Source: Rosa chinensis (Eukaryota > Streptophyta > Magnoliopsida > Rosales > Rosaceae). From it: a DNA stretch of 64,000 nt. Every line of letters begins with the position of its first letter. Position 1 is the first letter of the stretch. Positions 1 through 12,015 of the stretch are shown piece after piece. Position numbers and translations under genes: made by a program. The stretch covers positions 2,721,501 to 2,785,500 of the forward strand of contig NC_037091.1 of the NCBI RefSeq assembly GCF_002994745.2, read 5' to 3'. The notes under the pieces are model-generated. The model was given only the letters and a program-made list of their open reading frames with translations, was not told the DNA's origin and made no database searches.

Positions 1-443
1 AGTTCGATCCATTAAATCCAGGAGGTAGGGCACCGAAGAAGAGCGTAGGGCCTTGGGTGGCCTCCCACCCTTCTTCGGTTTTCTCCGCGCGAGGGAACCT
101 AAGGAGAGGGACTCCTAAGAATGTGGTATCCCGTGTTAGGAGCGCCGCGTGTTCTTCAGCCTAACTGAAACCGGTGAATTCCATCCAGGATGTCAAAAGA
201 CCAAAGACACGTGGCTGACCTGAGATTAAGCCATAAGGCTTACCCAGGAAATGAGATTTCGCCATAAGGCTTAAGATTCAGAGGCTAGAGGTGATGTCGT
301 GGGGGGGAAGATTTGAGGAAAAGAAGGAAGAGAAGTAGGGCTTGCAAGGTTATTTCTGGGTAAGCCATGGTTGCGCGTATCTTCGTTTCCCCAAGTGCAT
401 ATATTTATAGGGCCAACCTCAGAGGCCTCAGCCCTTTGATGGA
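1..443. other. Non-coding stretch, probably interior of the Gypsy-type element ending near 7384
   Basis: No reading frame of note. It contains short repeated wording (a 'gccataaggctta' motif twice, near 230 and 262). It is continuous with 2656 onward once the inserted element at 444-2650 is removed, so I infer it belongs to the same older element. The 5' LTR, gag and pol of that element would lie before position 1. Confidence 0.35.
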
Positions 444-2650
444 TGATACGCTAAAAGTAAGCGCGCAATTTAACCATATAAAATATCATCGTTAGTATAC
501 GGTAAATAGGGATCGTTCAAATCCAGGGATTGAGGGTACACCTGTCATTGTAAAACAAGTAAAGAATTAAAATAAATACAAAGTATAATATTTACAAAAA
601 TATATACAAACAACGAAATAAAGGGGGATTTTAAACTTAGGGTTTCGAAAATTAAAATAAATAAAATAAAGAAAATACAAAAACACATATACAAGAAGGA
701 AACGTAAGAAACAAAGATCAAAACCAATTCCATATAATCAAATTCAAATCAAATCCTATAATCGATCATCTAAGTCATGAGAAAGAAGTTGATCATGTGA
801 AACATTCGAAGCAAATGATTTCCCATATTTTACTTTTCTTTACAAATTAATTTAAATGAAAGCACCTAGATCAATCCTATTAAACATGTAATCAAAGTGT
901 AGAAAGTTAGCTAATCAACACATGTTCAACGCAAGAAGCATAGAGAAAGGTTATCAACTTAAGTGCACAACTTAGTATGAATAAGTTCATCTATTTGCAA
1001 TCTTCTTCAATTGAATTCGACCTTTGTCCAAAGCCTTTACTACTTTTGATTTAGGGTTACAAAACTATTAGGTGAATTGTTTACCTAAATCTAGCACCAA
1101 TGACATGCAAATCCTATAAGTGTCGACCCAGATAAGATAAACATATAAAAGATTTCTATCAAGCAAATTCAATCGAACAAACTCACATAAGCAACTTAGA
1201 ATCACAACTATGGAATTTGAAATCTTTATTTAAACATAGAAATTGGGTTTAAACTTTTCCCTAAACGTTACGTTAACTAGAAACAAGTTCCTACGAATTC
1301 AAACAAGGAAAACCAAAATAGGTTACAAGGAAAAAGATTGAATTACACTGTGAGTGGAGATGGAGATGGAGAGCTTGAATGTTGGACTTTGAATCTTGAA
1401 AGCAAGGTTCAAATCTTCACGGTTTCAAGACGGATTGGTGGAGGCTTGGTCTTCACGGCTCCTTTTTCTTCTTCCTCTCCTTGCTTGAAAACGCGGAACT
1501 TGAAACTAGAGAGTGAAGAGGGGGAGAGAGCTTATGACGTTATGGGAGTATTTTTTGAATGAGAATGTATGTGAAAACGTCAAGCATAGGGGGGGTTTAT
1601 ATAGGGGACGGCCAAGCTTCATGAATCTTCTTTTATTTTCCCAAGAAATTATCCAATAATGCCACATAGCTTCGACCAATCACGTAGCGCCACGTCAGCT
1701 CTGTTGTGTTATCCAACCAATTAAAAAGCTCCAAAATAAGTCCATAATCCTTTAAAATATATTTTTACTGAAATATATATGGATTTAATCTGATTTTCTT
1801 CTTCATTTTCGGCCAAATATCTTGGAATGAACCTAGACAATGAATTTGGACGCATTTTGAACATTTTCTCCCTTAAAACTCTCCATGGCCTTATCTTTAA
1901 CGTCCCCCCTTGATTTTCTCTTAATTTTCACATTAAAATGAAGATTTTATTCTTTATTTTCGTCCAAAATATCTTGAGGGGATTTAGAAACTAATCTGGA
2001 CTTGTTTTGAGCCTTATCTTGTTGCACAATCCCTTGAAACTCTCCAAAGCATATCCCAACGTCATTTTCTTGATTTTCTTCTGATTTTTCACATTATCTT
2101 CATGATTTCCCACGGCAAAATCAGATTTAATTCCCAAAAATCTCTCTTTGACATCCAACAACCCAAAATCCAATGGGCCTTCTCTTATTTGCTGAAATCC
2201 AAATTAATCCAGAAGATTCTTGGGCCTCCATGTGTCATCTTCAAGCCATAAGGTCTCCTAGTGCCTCTAGGACTCTTCTCTCAACATCATTTTTCTTCAT
2301 TATTTCGACCATACTTCCTGGTTGGCTTAGGAGTCTTGCTTTGTCAAAGTTTTCTTTTCTAAACAGGGTTTCCTGGCTGGACCAGGAAAACTTCATTTCT
2401 TCGTTTCAGCTTATTTTTGTAGCCCTTGTGCCTTGTCTCAGCTCTCTCCAACATTCTCTAGCTTCTCTTTCTCCTTTGAGCTCATTTCAGCTTCGTTTGC
2501 TCCTTGGGACCTGAAAATAGAAACTATTACTAAAAATAGAAACTTCCTAAAAATAGTAACTTTCCTAAAGAATAAGGATTTATTTTAGGAAATAATTAAA
2601 TAAATATGAGGAAATAACATTTAAAACTTCGCATTAAAATGCTCCTATCA
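444..2650. mobile_element. Solo-LTR-like element, TGATA...TATCA family, copy 1
   Basis: The element begins TGATACGC and ends GCTCCTATCA, so the ends are TG...CA with a 5-bp inverted repeat TGATA/TATCA. It is flanked by the 5-bp duplication atgga (439-443 and 2651-2655). It has no long reading frame and no internal repeat of its own ends. The first 100 bp and the last 40 bp closely match the element at 28241-30174, and a third, interrupted relative lies at 11903-25443. Length (2.2 kb), TG/CA ends and 5-bp TSD fit a solo LTR of a large-LTR retrotransposon. A non-autonomous LARD-type element is the alternative. A TATA-like tract is near 1596-1603. Target: the older Gypsy-type element. Confidence 0.8.
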
Positions 2651-2655
2651 ATGGA

Positions 2656-2961
2656 CAGTTGGAATTGATTCAACGCCATCAATAGAGTCATCAAGAGAGT
2701 TGAATGCTATGATCTTGGAAATGAAGGAAAATTAAAGACGCATGGGAAACGGAACGGTCTTCAAGGAGGTAACCACTCCATTTTGAGATTATCTTTTTGA
2801 AACTGTTTTAATGTGCAGTTAAGGCAAAGTTGAACACTTTGTTGCCTATGAAAGAAAAGGCGAAATTTGGGTTAGCAAAGTGGGCTAAATAAATAAATAA
2901 CTAATAATATTAATGTTAATTTTGTTCATATTACAAAAATAATGGGCCTAATACTAGAGGC
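2656..2961. other. Non-coding spacer downstream of the antisense gene
   Basis: AT-rich, with no coding signal on either strand that I can support. It lies between the 3' TSD of the solo-LTR-like element and the stop codon of the antisense plant-mobile-domain relic, and would be that gene's 3' flank. Confidence 0.4.
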
Positions 2962-5900
2962 CTAAAACCCTCGGTTCGCATAAATTAAGCGGAGGAAATG
3001 TTCATCCAGACAAAAACCAATATCAACAGCGGCTTGTTCGGCTTGTTGGGCTGCTCCGCGAGCCTGGGCCAGGTTTTGGGACAGCGTCTCAGAGGCAGCT
3101 AAGGGTTGCTCCAGCTGAGGTTCCTCATGGGCAAGCCTGGCCCTCACAGCGGTTAATTAGGCCTGAAGATCTTGGATCTGGGACTGAAGGTGATTCTCCG
3201 CAAGCTTCAAGTCTCTAATAAGAACGACCCGCTCACCTAGAAAATCTGGCAGGACATCCATTTGTTGGGCAAGGGCCTGATATTGTGTCTGGGTCTGCCT
3301 GGCCTGCGCCATCGAGACAATTTTCTCATTGAGCCACCTAGGGAGATCCTCTAACAACTTGTCTATATCAGCTTCAGTGATGGCACCCTCGTGGAGAAGT
3401 ACTTGAATGTACTCTAAAGCTCTCTTGGGCGTGCCGGGCGTCAGAATGTCAGGGCTTAAGAGACAGCGAAGGCCTTCTCTAGCATCATCTACAACTCCAG
3501 GATGAGTCACTTCGAACACGCGGGCCAACCGCTCTAGTCTGGAAAGAGGCGCTTGCGGTGGAATTGGAACAACTACAAGAGCCTCTTGTGACAGGAACTG
3601 CCTCTGGCACTGGCTCAGGGTTCACTCCTTCCCCTGCTTCAAGTACTTGGGGGGCAGGTTCCTGGTCAACCACATCTCCAACATCTGGCTCAGCAGGATT
3701 TTCGACATTGGGCTCAGCGAGATTTTCGCTAGCTATCTCCTCGAAAGTGACGGCCATCTCCTCGTTTGAAGCAAGGTTCTGACCCTAAAGAGAGATGTCA
3801 GAATATCAAAAGGATCAAGGCAGGATTCAGAATAAAGGTTGTTATGAGAAAATGTACCTCTTCAGTAATTGGCTAGTGAGGAGTTCCTGAAGCAGTGAGA
3901 AGAATGGGAGTTTTTGTTGTCATTTGTTCCTGAGTGACCTTGACAGTCTCTGGAACGGAATCAGGTGCTACTTGCTCCAGGATATTAACTGCAGTTGGTT
4001 GCTCACGAGGGGTGTCAAGAGGTGGCATTCTTTCATCAACCTCAGGTGAACTGTCATCTAGAATCTACACTAGCATCAGAGCCAGCTGTGAATCATTAGC
4101 GGCATTGATCGGAGGAGGAGAGCTGGTAGAGTCTGGAGGCACTTGGGCTTGCGAGGAGAATGCTTCACTGCCTGCGTTGGACGGTCCTTCCCCACTCTGC
4201 CTTGAGGGGCTTGTAGACCTATGACGAACCTGCAAAAGAGGAATGTTATAGGATGGGAGTCAAAAAGGAACAATAAGTTGTTGCTTTACATAATCATAAT
4301 CATATAATATCGGTCAATCAGCGATTGGTTCATCTTCTACCCAGGGGTCGGTCCGAGGGTCAGAGCGACTGCCCTTGTGGGCCAAAGCAACGTCAATCTA
4401 TTAAGGTGGAGGGAGTCAGATTAAATTTTGAAAGAGAACATCATGGTAATAAGATCTATAAAGGACTGCTTACCGTCTGTGGGTCTTCATCATCAGAAGA
4501 GTCTTCGACTTCGGGCTCTATCGCTATAGCATTTTGTTTCGCGACCTGACTGGTGGCTGGAGGAGCGTCAACCGCTTGACTGCCTGAAGGCGGCAGACTT
4601 CTCTGCTGAAATAGGATATGAGTTAAAGGGGTAAAAGCAAAAGAAATGAAGTGGAGAACATGCGGAGGACATTACGCGAAGCGATGAGTTGGTTTTTAGT
4701 TCTATAGTTATTAGTTCGTACTACGGGTTTTTCCATTTTTTTTGAATCCTAATCCTAAAAAAACCAACGAGTCACACACTAAGCATAGCAATTATATCAA
4801 ATGATTAATCGAATTTTTATTCAACCTTATAGAATTGTTCATTTTTTTAATCTCTTGAGATGACTCGCAGATTATAATTCCTGCTTAAGCAGGACGCGGG
4901 GCTCGCGGGGGTGGCAGAGCCGGCGCAGGTCGCGAAGGTTGTGCTTCATCCTCAGGGACGCAAGCAAGCAGTTCAACATCAGTCTCATAAGGATACCTCA
5001 AGTCTTGGAAGAGGGTCGCGAAGAGCTCATCATCCCGTTGTTTCCAACAATTAACAAAAACTTCTGACCACCAGTGGTTGTAATCCTCAACGGCCTCGTC
5101 TACGGGGATGATTTCGTTGTCCCAGTTAGGGAGGTCGACCAGTGCGAGCATGCTTTGGGATGGTGGAGGTCCTGTGGTGGGGCCAATTCTGAGCCAGGAG
5201 GTGTTGTAGTTCCAAGCATCATAGAGAGGGAATGGCACTAACTGGGCCAGCCCGAGTTGGCGAGCGAAGTGATTAGGGGCATAAAGCTCATAACTGAGGT
5301 CATCAGCGGCGAGCCTGATATCTGAGCAGGAGATCGCGAGGTGGAAGGCCAAGAGCGCGCGATCGCTGTAGTCAGGGTCCCTAAGAAGGAACCCATGCTT
5401 AAGCGAGGGCGGGAATCTTCTACTATGTACCAAATCTAAGTATGGCATCTCGTCCAGGAGGTACAAGTATGAGAAGCATTCAGAGTAAGGTGGGGATGTG
5501 TACCTTGCCTCGCGGCAGAGCCATTGACCCAGAAGCTCGTCAGCCGGAGGAAGCAGTGGAATGTCCTGTCAGCGAAAGTGTGGGAAATAGACTTGTAGTC
5601 AGAAGTCTAGGATCCAGAAGGGGCCAGAAATGACAGCCTCGAAGGGATGCATCGTGGCCTGGTACAGAGTGTGGTAGAGCGCGCCTAGTACAGGTTGACC
5701 GAGGCCTATGCGGCTGCAGTTGTAGAGGGCCGTGGCCAGGAAAGTCTAGGGACCAGTGGGCTTGTTAGAGGAAGTGCGTAAAATAAATTTACAGAGCCAG
5801 TATTCCAGGAAAGCAATACCACCGGTCGCATTGTGCTCCTTGCGATAATGGGCCAGCCACCATGGGTAAGAGCTGCGGCCGGTTTAAGCCATCATCGAAG

Positions 5901-6470
5901 GGAATTTGACCGTGTCAAATTGGCCATGCACATAGGGCTCTCCGTCGATGGGTAGACCAGTGATGGTGAGAATGTCTAGCAATGTGATGCTCATCTGGCC
6001 GAATCGGAAGTCGAAAGTATTGTTGGTGGTGTTCCAGAAGCAAAGAATGGCGGTCAGCGAAGAGCGAACCACCGCGCGGAAGTTGGAAACACAGATTAAT
6101 GGTGTTAGTAATACCCGTCACTTTCTAGCAAGCCAGATCTCGTGCTCGAGCTTCATGATACTAGGAGAGCTCCGCCGCGCTAATGGTGGGCCAAAACCCT
6201 ATTTTGGCTCTGTGCAGATGCGCTCCCCAACTACTGAAATGGAATGGGTCGATTGATTGGTAGACCGTAGAGGGCGAGGGCGTCTTCTGGAATGGAATCT
6301 CGCGGGGAAGGACCCAATCCGGCATGGAAATTGGGGAGTCTGAGTAGCAGAGCTCTCTGGACGGTGGTGTGGATGAAGCAGTGGGCACCGATACCGGTTC
6401 CCCAGGTGTGAGCAGCCTCCTCGTTGATTTCCTCCTCTTGATCGATGATGACCTTTTTTGGTGGAGCCAT
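2962..6470 (-). pseudogene. Plant mobile domain (PMD, aminotransferase-like) gene, decayed, antisense in a Gypsy-type element
   Basis: Start ATG at 6470 (MAPPKKVIIDQEEE). The PMD core follows in pieces: 'FSSWG...FWPT' at 6161-6388, then 'NTFDFRFGQMSITLLDILTI' and 'TGLPIDGEPY' at 5884-6072. A long block runs 5880 to 4885 in one frame through TAG and TGA codons, two of them where the family usually has Trp. Further exons are visible: 4474-4605 (acidic, ends at a GTAAGC donor), 3858-4229 (two in-frame TAG) and 3784 downward, which passes one frameshift near 3590 into a coiled-coil-like tail ending at 2962 with one more stop. PMD proteins occur in plant genes, MULEs and LTR retrotransposons, and the role of the retrotransposon copies is unknown. 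The gene lies immediately upstream of a polypurine tract and LTR on the opposite strand, so it was probably an extra antisense ORF of the element. At least two frameshifts and about six stops make it non-functional. Confidence 0.82.
4670..4850 (-). other. rpl16: Nuclear plastid DNA insertion (NUPT): rpl16 exon 1 and start of its group II intron
   Basis: On the minus strand the rpl16 exon 1 ATGCTTAGT (4778-4786) is followed directly by the group II intron start GTGTGACTCG (4777 downward) and then by the characteristic early intron text, including CAACTCATCGCTTCGC near 4670-4690. This exon/intron junction is a widely used plastid marker site. Upstream of exon 1, AT-rich sequence as expected for the rps3-rpl16 spacer runs to about 4850. 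The fragment sits between two exons of the PMD relic, near a stop codon at 4885. Outer edges are approximate because I cannot align to a plastome. It is non-functional here. Confidence 0.82.
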
Positions 6471-6578
6471 TTCTGGGTTTCATTGAAGAAGATATATGGT
6501 ATAGAGTGAAAAAGGTTTTTCTGGGGTTAAGAGACTGAAGGAGTTTTGATGTGACGGGTCTGAACTGGCAGCGACGGA

Positions 6579-6589
6579 GTTTAAATAAG
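6579..6589 (-). promoter_or_regulatory. Possible TATA box of the antisense PMD gene
   Basis: The minus strand reads CTTATTTAAAC about 110 bp upstream of the PMD start ATG at 6470. Spacing is plausible for a plant core promoter, but this is inference only. Confidence 0.3.
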
Positions 6590-6728
6590 AGATTTTGTGA
6601 GGGAAACTATGAGACAAAAAGACTTTTAGCAAGCGAATGGACGCAAACCTTCATTAATGGCCTCGTTTCGGTCATCAGGCGTGTCGTTTAAGTGCCCTTC
6701 GATCAGTTACAATTTCGCGGGCCTGACC

Positions 6729-6746
6729 TTGGGGCCTGGGGGAGAA
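6729..6746 (+). other. Polypurine tract of Gypsy-type element
   Basis: TTGGGGCCTGGGGGAGAA sits immediately before the LTR start TGTTTGAGCC at 6747. A purine-rich tract abutting TG is the plus-strand primer site of LTR retrotransposons and fixes this element's orientation as plus. Confidence 0.65.
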
Positions 6747-7384
6747 TGTTTGAGCCCAAAAGTAATTTTGGCAAGATCGTTTTAGGGGATTTAGCATAGC
6801 GGGCCGATACATACGGCCCAAAATTAGGTCTACTTGGGTTTGAGTTATAGCTTCACCTATTCCGAGATCCATAAGAAAAACGAGCTCTTATTGGAATCAA
6901 GTAGCAGAGATTGAATAGAAAACTTCAATCAATAATCCTTCTATGGTAAAGAATTGTCGAAACTCTAGGGTATAAATATCAGGTTTCAAGGATGAAAACA
7001 GACACAACTCTTTAATCAATCAATCACACAGATTATCACAGCCTCTTCGGAGCAAACCTACCTGTAACCTAGTTGCAACCCAGCGAAACAAGGGTAACGC
7101 CCATGCAATTCCGCGAAGCTAAAGATACGCTTTAGGAAACCCGTGCTTTATCCAAACTTCCCGATGATTGCTCTGCTTAACCTACAACTTTAAGTATTGA
7201 TTCGGTGAACGCAAGAGATCACAACACAAGCCCTTATCCGTAAGGCAAGAAGTCCTTTTCCGAAAGGCAGAGAAAAGAACCTTGTGATGAGATTGGTGCT
7301 CTCCTCGTCCACATCATTTGATCAAGAAGTCAGGTCAAGGGACTCCCCAACGACTGCACCCCACAGTGCTGGCACGCCTGCGCA
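6747..7384 (+). mobile_element. 3' LTR of a Ty3/Gypsy-type retrotransposon
   Basis: Starts TGTTTGAGCC after a polypurine tract and contains a promoter-like TATA box at 6971. The right edge is placed at the CA of 'cctgcgca', just before an A-run at 7389. The matching 5' LTR and TSD are outside the window, so the edge and the length (about 640 bp) are approximate. It has no coding content. The antisense PMD gene just upstream and the PPT form suggest the Tat-like Gypsy group, in which antisense extra ORFs are known; that assignment is inference. Confidence 0.55.
6971..6980 (+). promoter_or_regulatory. TATA box in the Gypsy-type LTR
   Basis: TATAAATATC lies 225 bp into the LTR, a usual place for the U3/R boundary promoter of an LTR retrotransposon. 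Confidence 0.45.
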
Positions 7385-9786
7385 CGCTAAAAAAAAACTG
7401 TTTGCAACCAGACTGGTTTTGGAGCCAAACATATAATCTGTTATATATCTTTCTTTTGATGACAATATGATTTGTTAGTTGAGAAGGAAAAAGGTCACTA
7501 TAAAAAATAGGACCAGAAGGAGGAGCCAGAAGGAAAAGGTGGCTGCAATATCCTCAAAGCTAGAGCTAGCTAGGGAAGGTTAAAGTGTCCATCAGATAGG
7601 GCATATATGGTACGCGTTGCATCCCATCCCTGCTATTTGACAATTCTTATGTGTCAATGCTGGAAAAGCCTTGCATTTTCAGAAGGTTTGGAGGCTTGAG
7701 CTGGCTTTCTCCGTAACTATTGACATTCACCCGAACTTAGTAAGAAACTTAAGTTGAGGTTAATTTTAACTTCTGTTTTAGCTACATTTCGCTATTCAAT
7801 CGTCAAATCTGTATAAACTCGTGAATAAAACAATATTTCTCTAATTTGGGACAACACTCCATATTCCCAATATATTCACTACAAAATATCATCAAAGTCC
7901 AAAGAAGAGATAATGTATAACAAGCCTCACAGAAGGCTAAATCTGAATGTTGGGTTTATAGTAAATTAAGGTTTAGCTAGCTAACTAGATAAGAATGCCC
8001 AGAAACCAGTTGGGTTCAACTTTATTAAACCAAATGATCAAATGGGTTCGTTATTTCTGATCAAGTTGGGAACTTGGGACTATTGCAGATATTTTGCAAG
8101 GACATGTAGTTGACCATAAAAAATGTAAAACTGAAAAAATGATATATATGCATGCTCCTACTCCCACCTACAATCTAGTTGACAAGTCGTAATTAACTTT
8201 TGGCAGAGCAAAGATTCATCAGTCTCGTATTATCTGGTTTAGAATTATTGATAAAGACCCAAATTAGCTAGCTATAATCACAATTAATGTTCTCATGTAT
8301 ATCATACAGAAAGATTGATTTTTATCACTTCTGCAGATCAGTTATATGGGTTTCTCTTGAAGTACAGATCAGCAAGTAGTGACATCGATCCGATTATTAT
8401 TCCAGACCAGCCATTATGGCTTACACAAATATTCTCTCAGCTGACCCTCAGCTCCCATTCTACACATACCACTATTCGAGACGTTTCGAAAAGTTCACTA
8501 GTATCAATCAAATCGAAGGGTTTCAAGAGTTAACTTTCAATAGTGGAAGGTACAGAAATCATGACAAAATCAGTGATGCAAAGCAATTAGGCAACAGAGA
8601 TCTCATATGCAAAAGCGCAGATGGGGTTTGCTTTGTAGCCTCGGAGAGGTGACCACAAGGTGGACTTCCTAGCATAATGGAATTAATGGAATCTCATGAG
8701 TACACAAGTGGATGTTCCTTCAGTACTCTATGCCAAATTAACTGCATGCCTTGAGCTTCACTTCAATTTCTTACAGATGAATTTGACAGAAAGAGAACAG
8801 AAGGATAGCTAGAGATCGATCGATAACTAGCTGGAGAGTCTTTTAGTTAATCAGTATGTGAGATTGTGAGTTGGGAATCTCCCTCTGCTAGCTAGCTAGC
8901 TCTTGCAGACTCGTGAATAGTAGCAAACATAATAACACAAGTCATGAGTATTCTCTCTCATCTACTTATGACGTATGGACCGTCAGATATCTTGTGCATG
9001 TGTATGCCATATATACGTACATGTATGTATACTAGAAATTTCGATAAACATATATATGGAGTCATGGAGAGATTGGCATGCATGCATGCATATTGCTTAT
9101 AGTGAGATGAATTGAAAAGGTTTACACTCCATTGATTTCATTCATTGGGGATCGAATGATAAGGTTTGTGTGGTTTAGAAAACGTTCACAATTTTAAAAT
9201 AGGGGTTTGAAACTTTGAATTGAAAGGATTTGAAACGACTTGAATTTGGGGTTGAATACTTGGTTTGCCTCAGTATGGTTTAAGCCTTTTTGTTTTCTTT
9301 GTCTTTAATTATTTATTTTTTATTTGAAGGAACTGCAGATCGATAGGCACCACAATTGATTTAGAATGGATTTCAGAGTCAATAATAGACCAATTCAATC
9401 CAGCTCCGGTTAAATTTCCGGCATTTGGTTGGTTTCTGGTAAACTCATGTTTCCGGCAGTCTTATCAAATCCTTACAATGAAAAAGACATATATGGCACA
9501 TTCATAAAGAAATTGTTGAGTCATATCAGATGTAATGTTTTATGCCGTCCATCTCTTATCCAAGGTCCAAATTAATTAAGCGTTGACCATCCAGCCAGAG
9601 TTGACATTTTCCAAATTTCTGTCGCTGATGAATATATATATATACTTGGGAGCTAGCTATCACTAGGATTGCTATCATCTTTACTTCCCCCTAAGCTTGT
9701 GGCCCGGAATACGTATGGCCTCTCTATTGGTGCCACTCACTGAAGTAGTGGCCGATCAGTTCTGCTTGCATCGAAGGCTACTAGTC
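7385..9786. other. AT-rich intergenic DNA, no gene seen
   Basis: No frame longer than about 80 codons and no recognisable domain. Short low-complexity tracts are present: alternating GCTA near 8890-8903, CATG repeats near 9078-9090 and TATA near 9632-9643. Small frames around 8315-8652 overlap each other in different frames and look like chance. Confidence 0.5.
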
Positions 9787-9852
9787 TATAGCCACGAGAC
9801 TAAATTAATTAAGGGTCAAGGACTAAATTAATTAAGGGTCAAGGGTCCTTGA
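9787..9852. repeat. Short tandem duplication with terminal inverted word
   Basis: The phrase 'gactaaattaattaagggtcaag' occurs twice in tandem. It is followed by a palindromic 'gggtcaagggtccttgaccc'. No function is evident. Confidence 0.6.
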
Positions 9853-9965
9853 CCCATAACACTAAAATTGGCTCACTTACACCACCAAGAGAATTTTGTT
9901 TCTATTAACCTCATTTAACAGTTAAATCACGATTTTGGGCTTCAGAAAGTTAAAAATTACATATT

Positions 9966-9969
<4 letters not shown>

Positions 9970-10026
<57 letters not shown>
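9970..10026. repeat. (CT)n microsatellite
   Basis: About 28 uninterrupted CT units. It gives spurious Leu/Ser-repeat frames, which are not genes. Confidence 0.95.
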
Positions 10027-10027
<1 letters not shown>

Positions 10028-10489
10028 TCGTCTACTTCTTCTCTCTCTCTCTGCCTGGTACGATGCCTGCCTATTCACCGACCACACCGCCACCGGTCTC
10101 CAACGTCATCCCTCTCTCATCAGGAAGAATCAATGCAAACCACGAAGCATGGGACGAAGCAGCAAGAGCGGGATGGAGGCCTCATTCTCGTCTTCGAAGA
10201 GTTGACGCCGACGAAAATTGGACGACTTCGATTCATCCAATTTCGCCGAAATGGATGCCTTGTTCAATTCCCACATCTCCGGCAAGTCTCGAGAAGGTGA
10301 AGTATTGGCGATGCTTGACGTGAGCGGTTCCAACAAGTCGATCCAAGGCCTTGCCTGAAGATGACGAAGCACTTAGGGTTTCGGTCTCGGGTCTGCAACC
10401 AGCGAAGCAGGGAGAAGAAGATGTGTGGGTGCCCAAATCAAAAATTTTTTTTTGGGTAAAATGGGGGCAGAAGGCCCAGAAGGAAATAT

Positions 10490-10870
10490 TTTTTTTTTTA
10501 TTGAGGGGCAATAGAGGTCTATTAAAAGTCTATTGTGGGGCAATAAATGTTTTGAATTGATGTAATCTCCTCATTTTTTTCCTTAATCAAAGTTTTATTT
10601 GTCTAATTTTAAGAAGATTAGTTCTCATTCCGGCTATTGAAAATTCTATTAGGGGACAATAAAGTTCTATTAGAGGGCAATAAAGGTTTATTACCGGGGG
10701 GAGGGGGAGGGGGAGGGGCAATAAACCCCTCTGACTCCCTATGAGATCTCTGAAGATCTCTTTGGGGGCCTCCAGAGAGGTTTCATAAAGGGGGAATAGA
10801 CGTCTATTAAGAGGCAATTAATAAAAGTTTATTAGGGGAGGGGGTAATAAACCTTTCCGTTGACCTATGA
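10490..10870. repeat. Degenerate repeats built on 'ggggcaataaaggtctatta'
   Basis: Variants of this phrase recur near 10503, 10530, 10652, 10673, 10793 and 10812 at irregular spacing, with a (GGGGGA) tract near 10698. A longer block, 'aataaacccctctgact...tatgagatct', recurs near 10730 and 10848. No terminal structure was resolved. The segment lies between two CT microsatellites (9970 and 10996). Confidence 0.5.
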
Positions 10871-10991
10871 GATCTCCAACGACCTTTTTAGGAACCTTCA
10901 GCTAGGTTTTCAGAGAAATCTGATGGCCAGTGACCTAATTTCTGCGGCCGGTGACGGGACTCCAGCGAAGTCTATTATGGCTTCTCTCTCT

Positions 10992-10995
<4 letters not shown>

Positions 10996-11027
<32 letters not shown>
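10996..11027. repeat. (CT)n microsatellite
   Basis: About 16 CT units, uninterrupted. Confidence 0.92.
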
Positions 11028-11029
<2 letters not shown>

Positions 11030-11169
11030 GTAACAAAGGGGTGAGGGTAAAATAGTCTCAAAAAAGAAAAAAACTTAATTGGGTATTAGGGAAGACCTTA
11101 TTAGAGTCTTTATAAGGGAGAATTGAAAAAACTTAATAGGGTAAGTGGAATAAATGACCCTCAAATTAA

Positions 11170-11902
11170 GGTAAATGGACAAAAATCCACTAATTAACAA
11201 ACTCTAGCGTAATTAACTATAGCTAATTACTTTTTCACAAGACAATTAAATGGTATAGGTTCATGTGAACAATCTTTTGTAATTAATATTGTTACCAGTA
11301 TCTTTACTAAAGATTCTTTAGGAGATTATCTGTATATTTCTTGTATCCCTAGTTTGTAGAGATTTACCTGCTGTACAAGCAACTAGTTTATATATAATCT
11401 TTCTATATCAATGAGAGTATTACTTCATATCAAATATTTTTCTAATATGGTATACCGTATATATGAGAGTAGGCTTAAAAAAAACCCTACCCCTTATTTC
11501 ATTTGCACCACACACTTGTTGCGTTATCTCTTGCTTTCACCATTTTCTCATGACTTGTGCTTCCAAGTTTGCTTTAGGCTTGTCACCAGTTGCCCCCAAT
11601 ACTGATAGTGGAGCAACAAATTATATTATTAATTTATCAAAGTTGTTCACAAGTAGTTACAAGGATACTTTATTGCCACCAGTTTCTTTGCCTAGTGGTA
11701 CCAAGGCTCATATTTCCATGAAGGGATCAATTAAAATCAATGAAGACTTTTCTGAAATATTTTATTCATGTGTGCACTCATTTAATGTCAATCTTTTATT
11801 TGTTGGAAGAATTATAGATGACTTATATTGTTTGGTAACTTTTTTTCCATCTTGGTGTATTTTGTAGGACATGGCTTTGAAATGATAATTGGTGTGGGTA
11901 AG
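11170..11902 (+). pseudogene. Old Ty1/Copia remnant, 5' part (LTR tail, protease region)
   Basis: An AT-rich stretch to about 11450 reads like the end of a Copia LTR and is followed by 'taatatggtat', reminiscent of a TGGTATC primer-binding site. From about 11595 the plus strand encodes the Copia protease and post-protease block: DSGATNYIINLSKLF, then 'LPPVSLPSGTKAHIS' and 'FNVNLLFVGRIIDDLYCLVT'. The aspartic protease signature DSGA is visible. gag is largely missing. The element is interrupted at 11902 by the TGATA...TATCA insertion and resumes at 25449. It is dead, and the oldest layer of this stack. Confidence 0.75.
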
Positions 11903-12015
11903 TGATACACCCAAAATAGACGCTCAACTTCAAAATGTAGTCGTTAGCAATATAAAGTAAGTAAGGATCGTTCGATGCTAGAGATTGAGAGTAACAAATT
12001 AATCCCAAAGAAAAA

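Noticed and set aside
8315..8652. Two overlapping small frames (72 and 78 codons)
   Set aside because: Different frames over the same DNA, no domain, no conserved start; probably chance.
9935..10372. Frames beginning with Ser/Leu repeats
   Set aside because: Translation of the CT microsatellite with unsupported tails.
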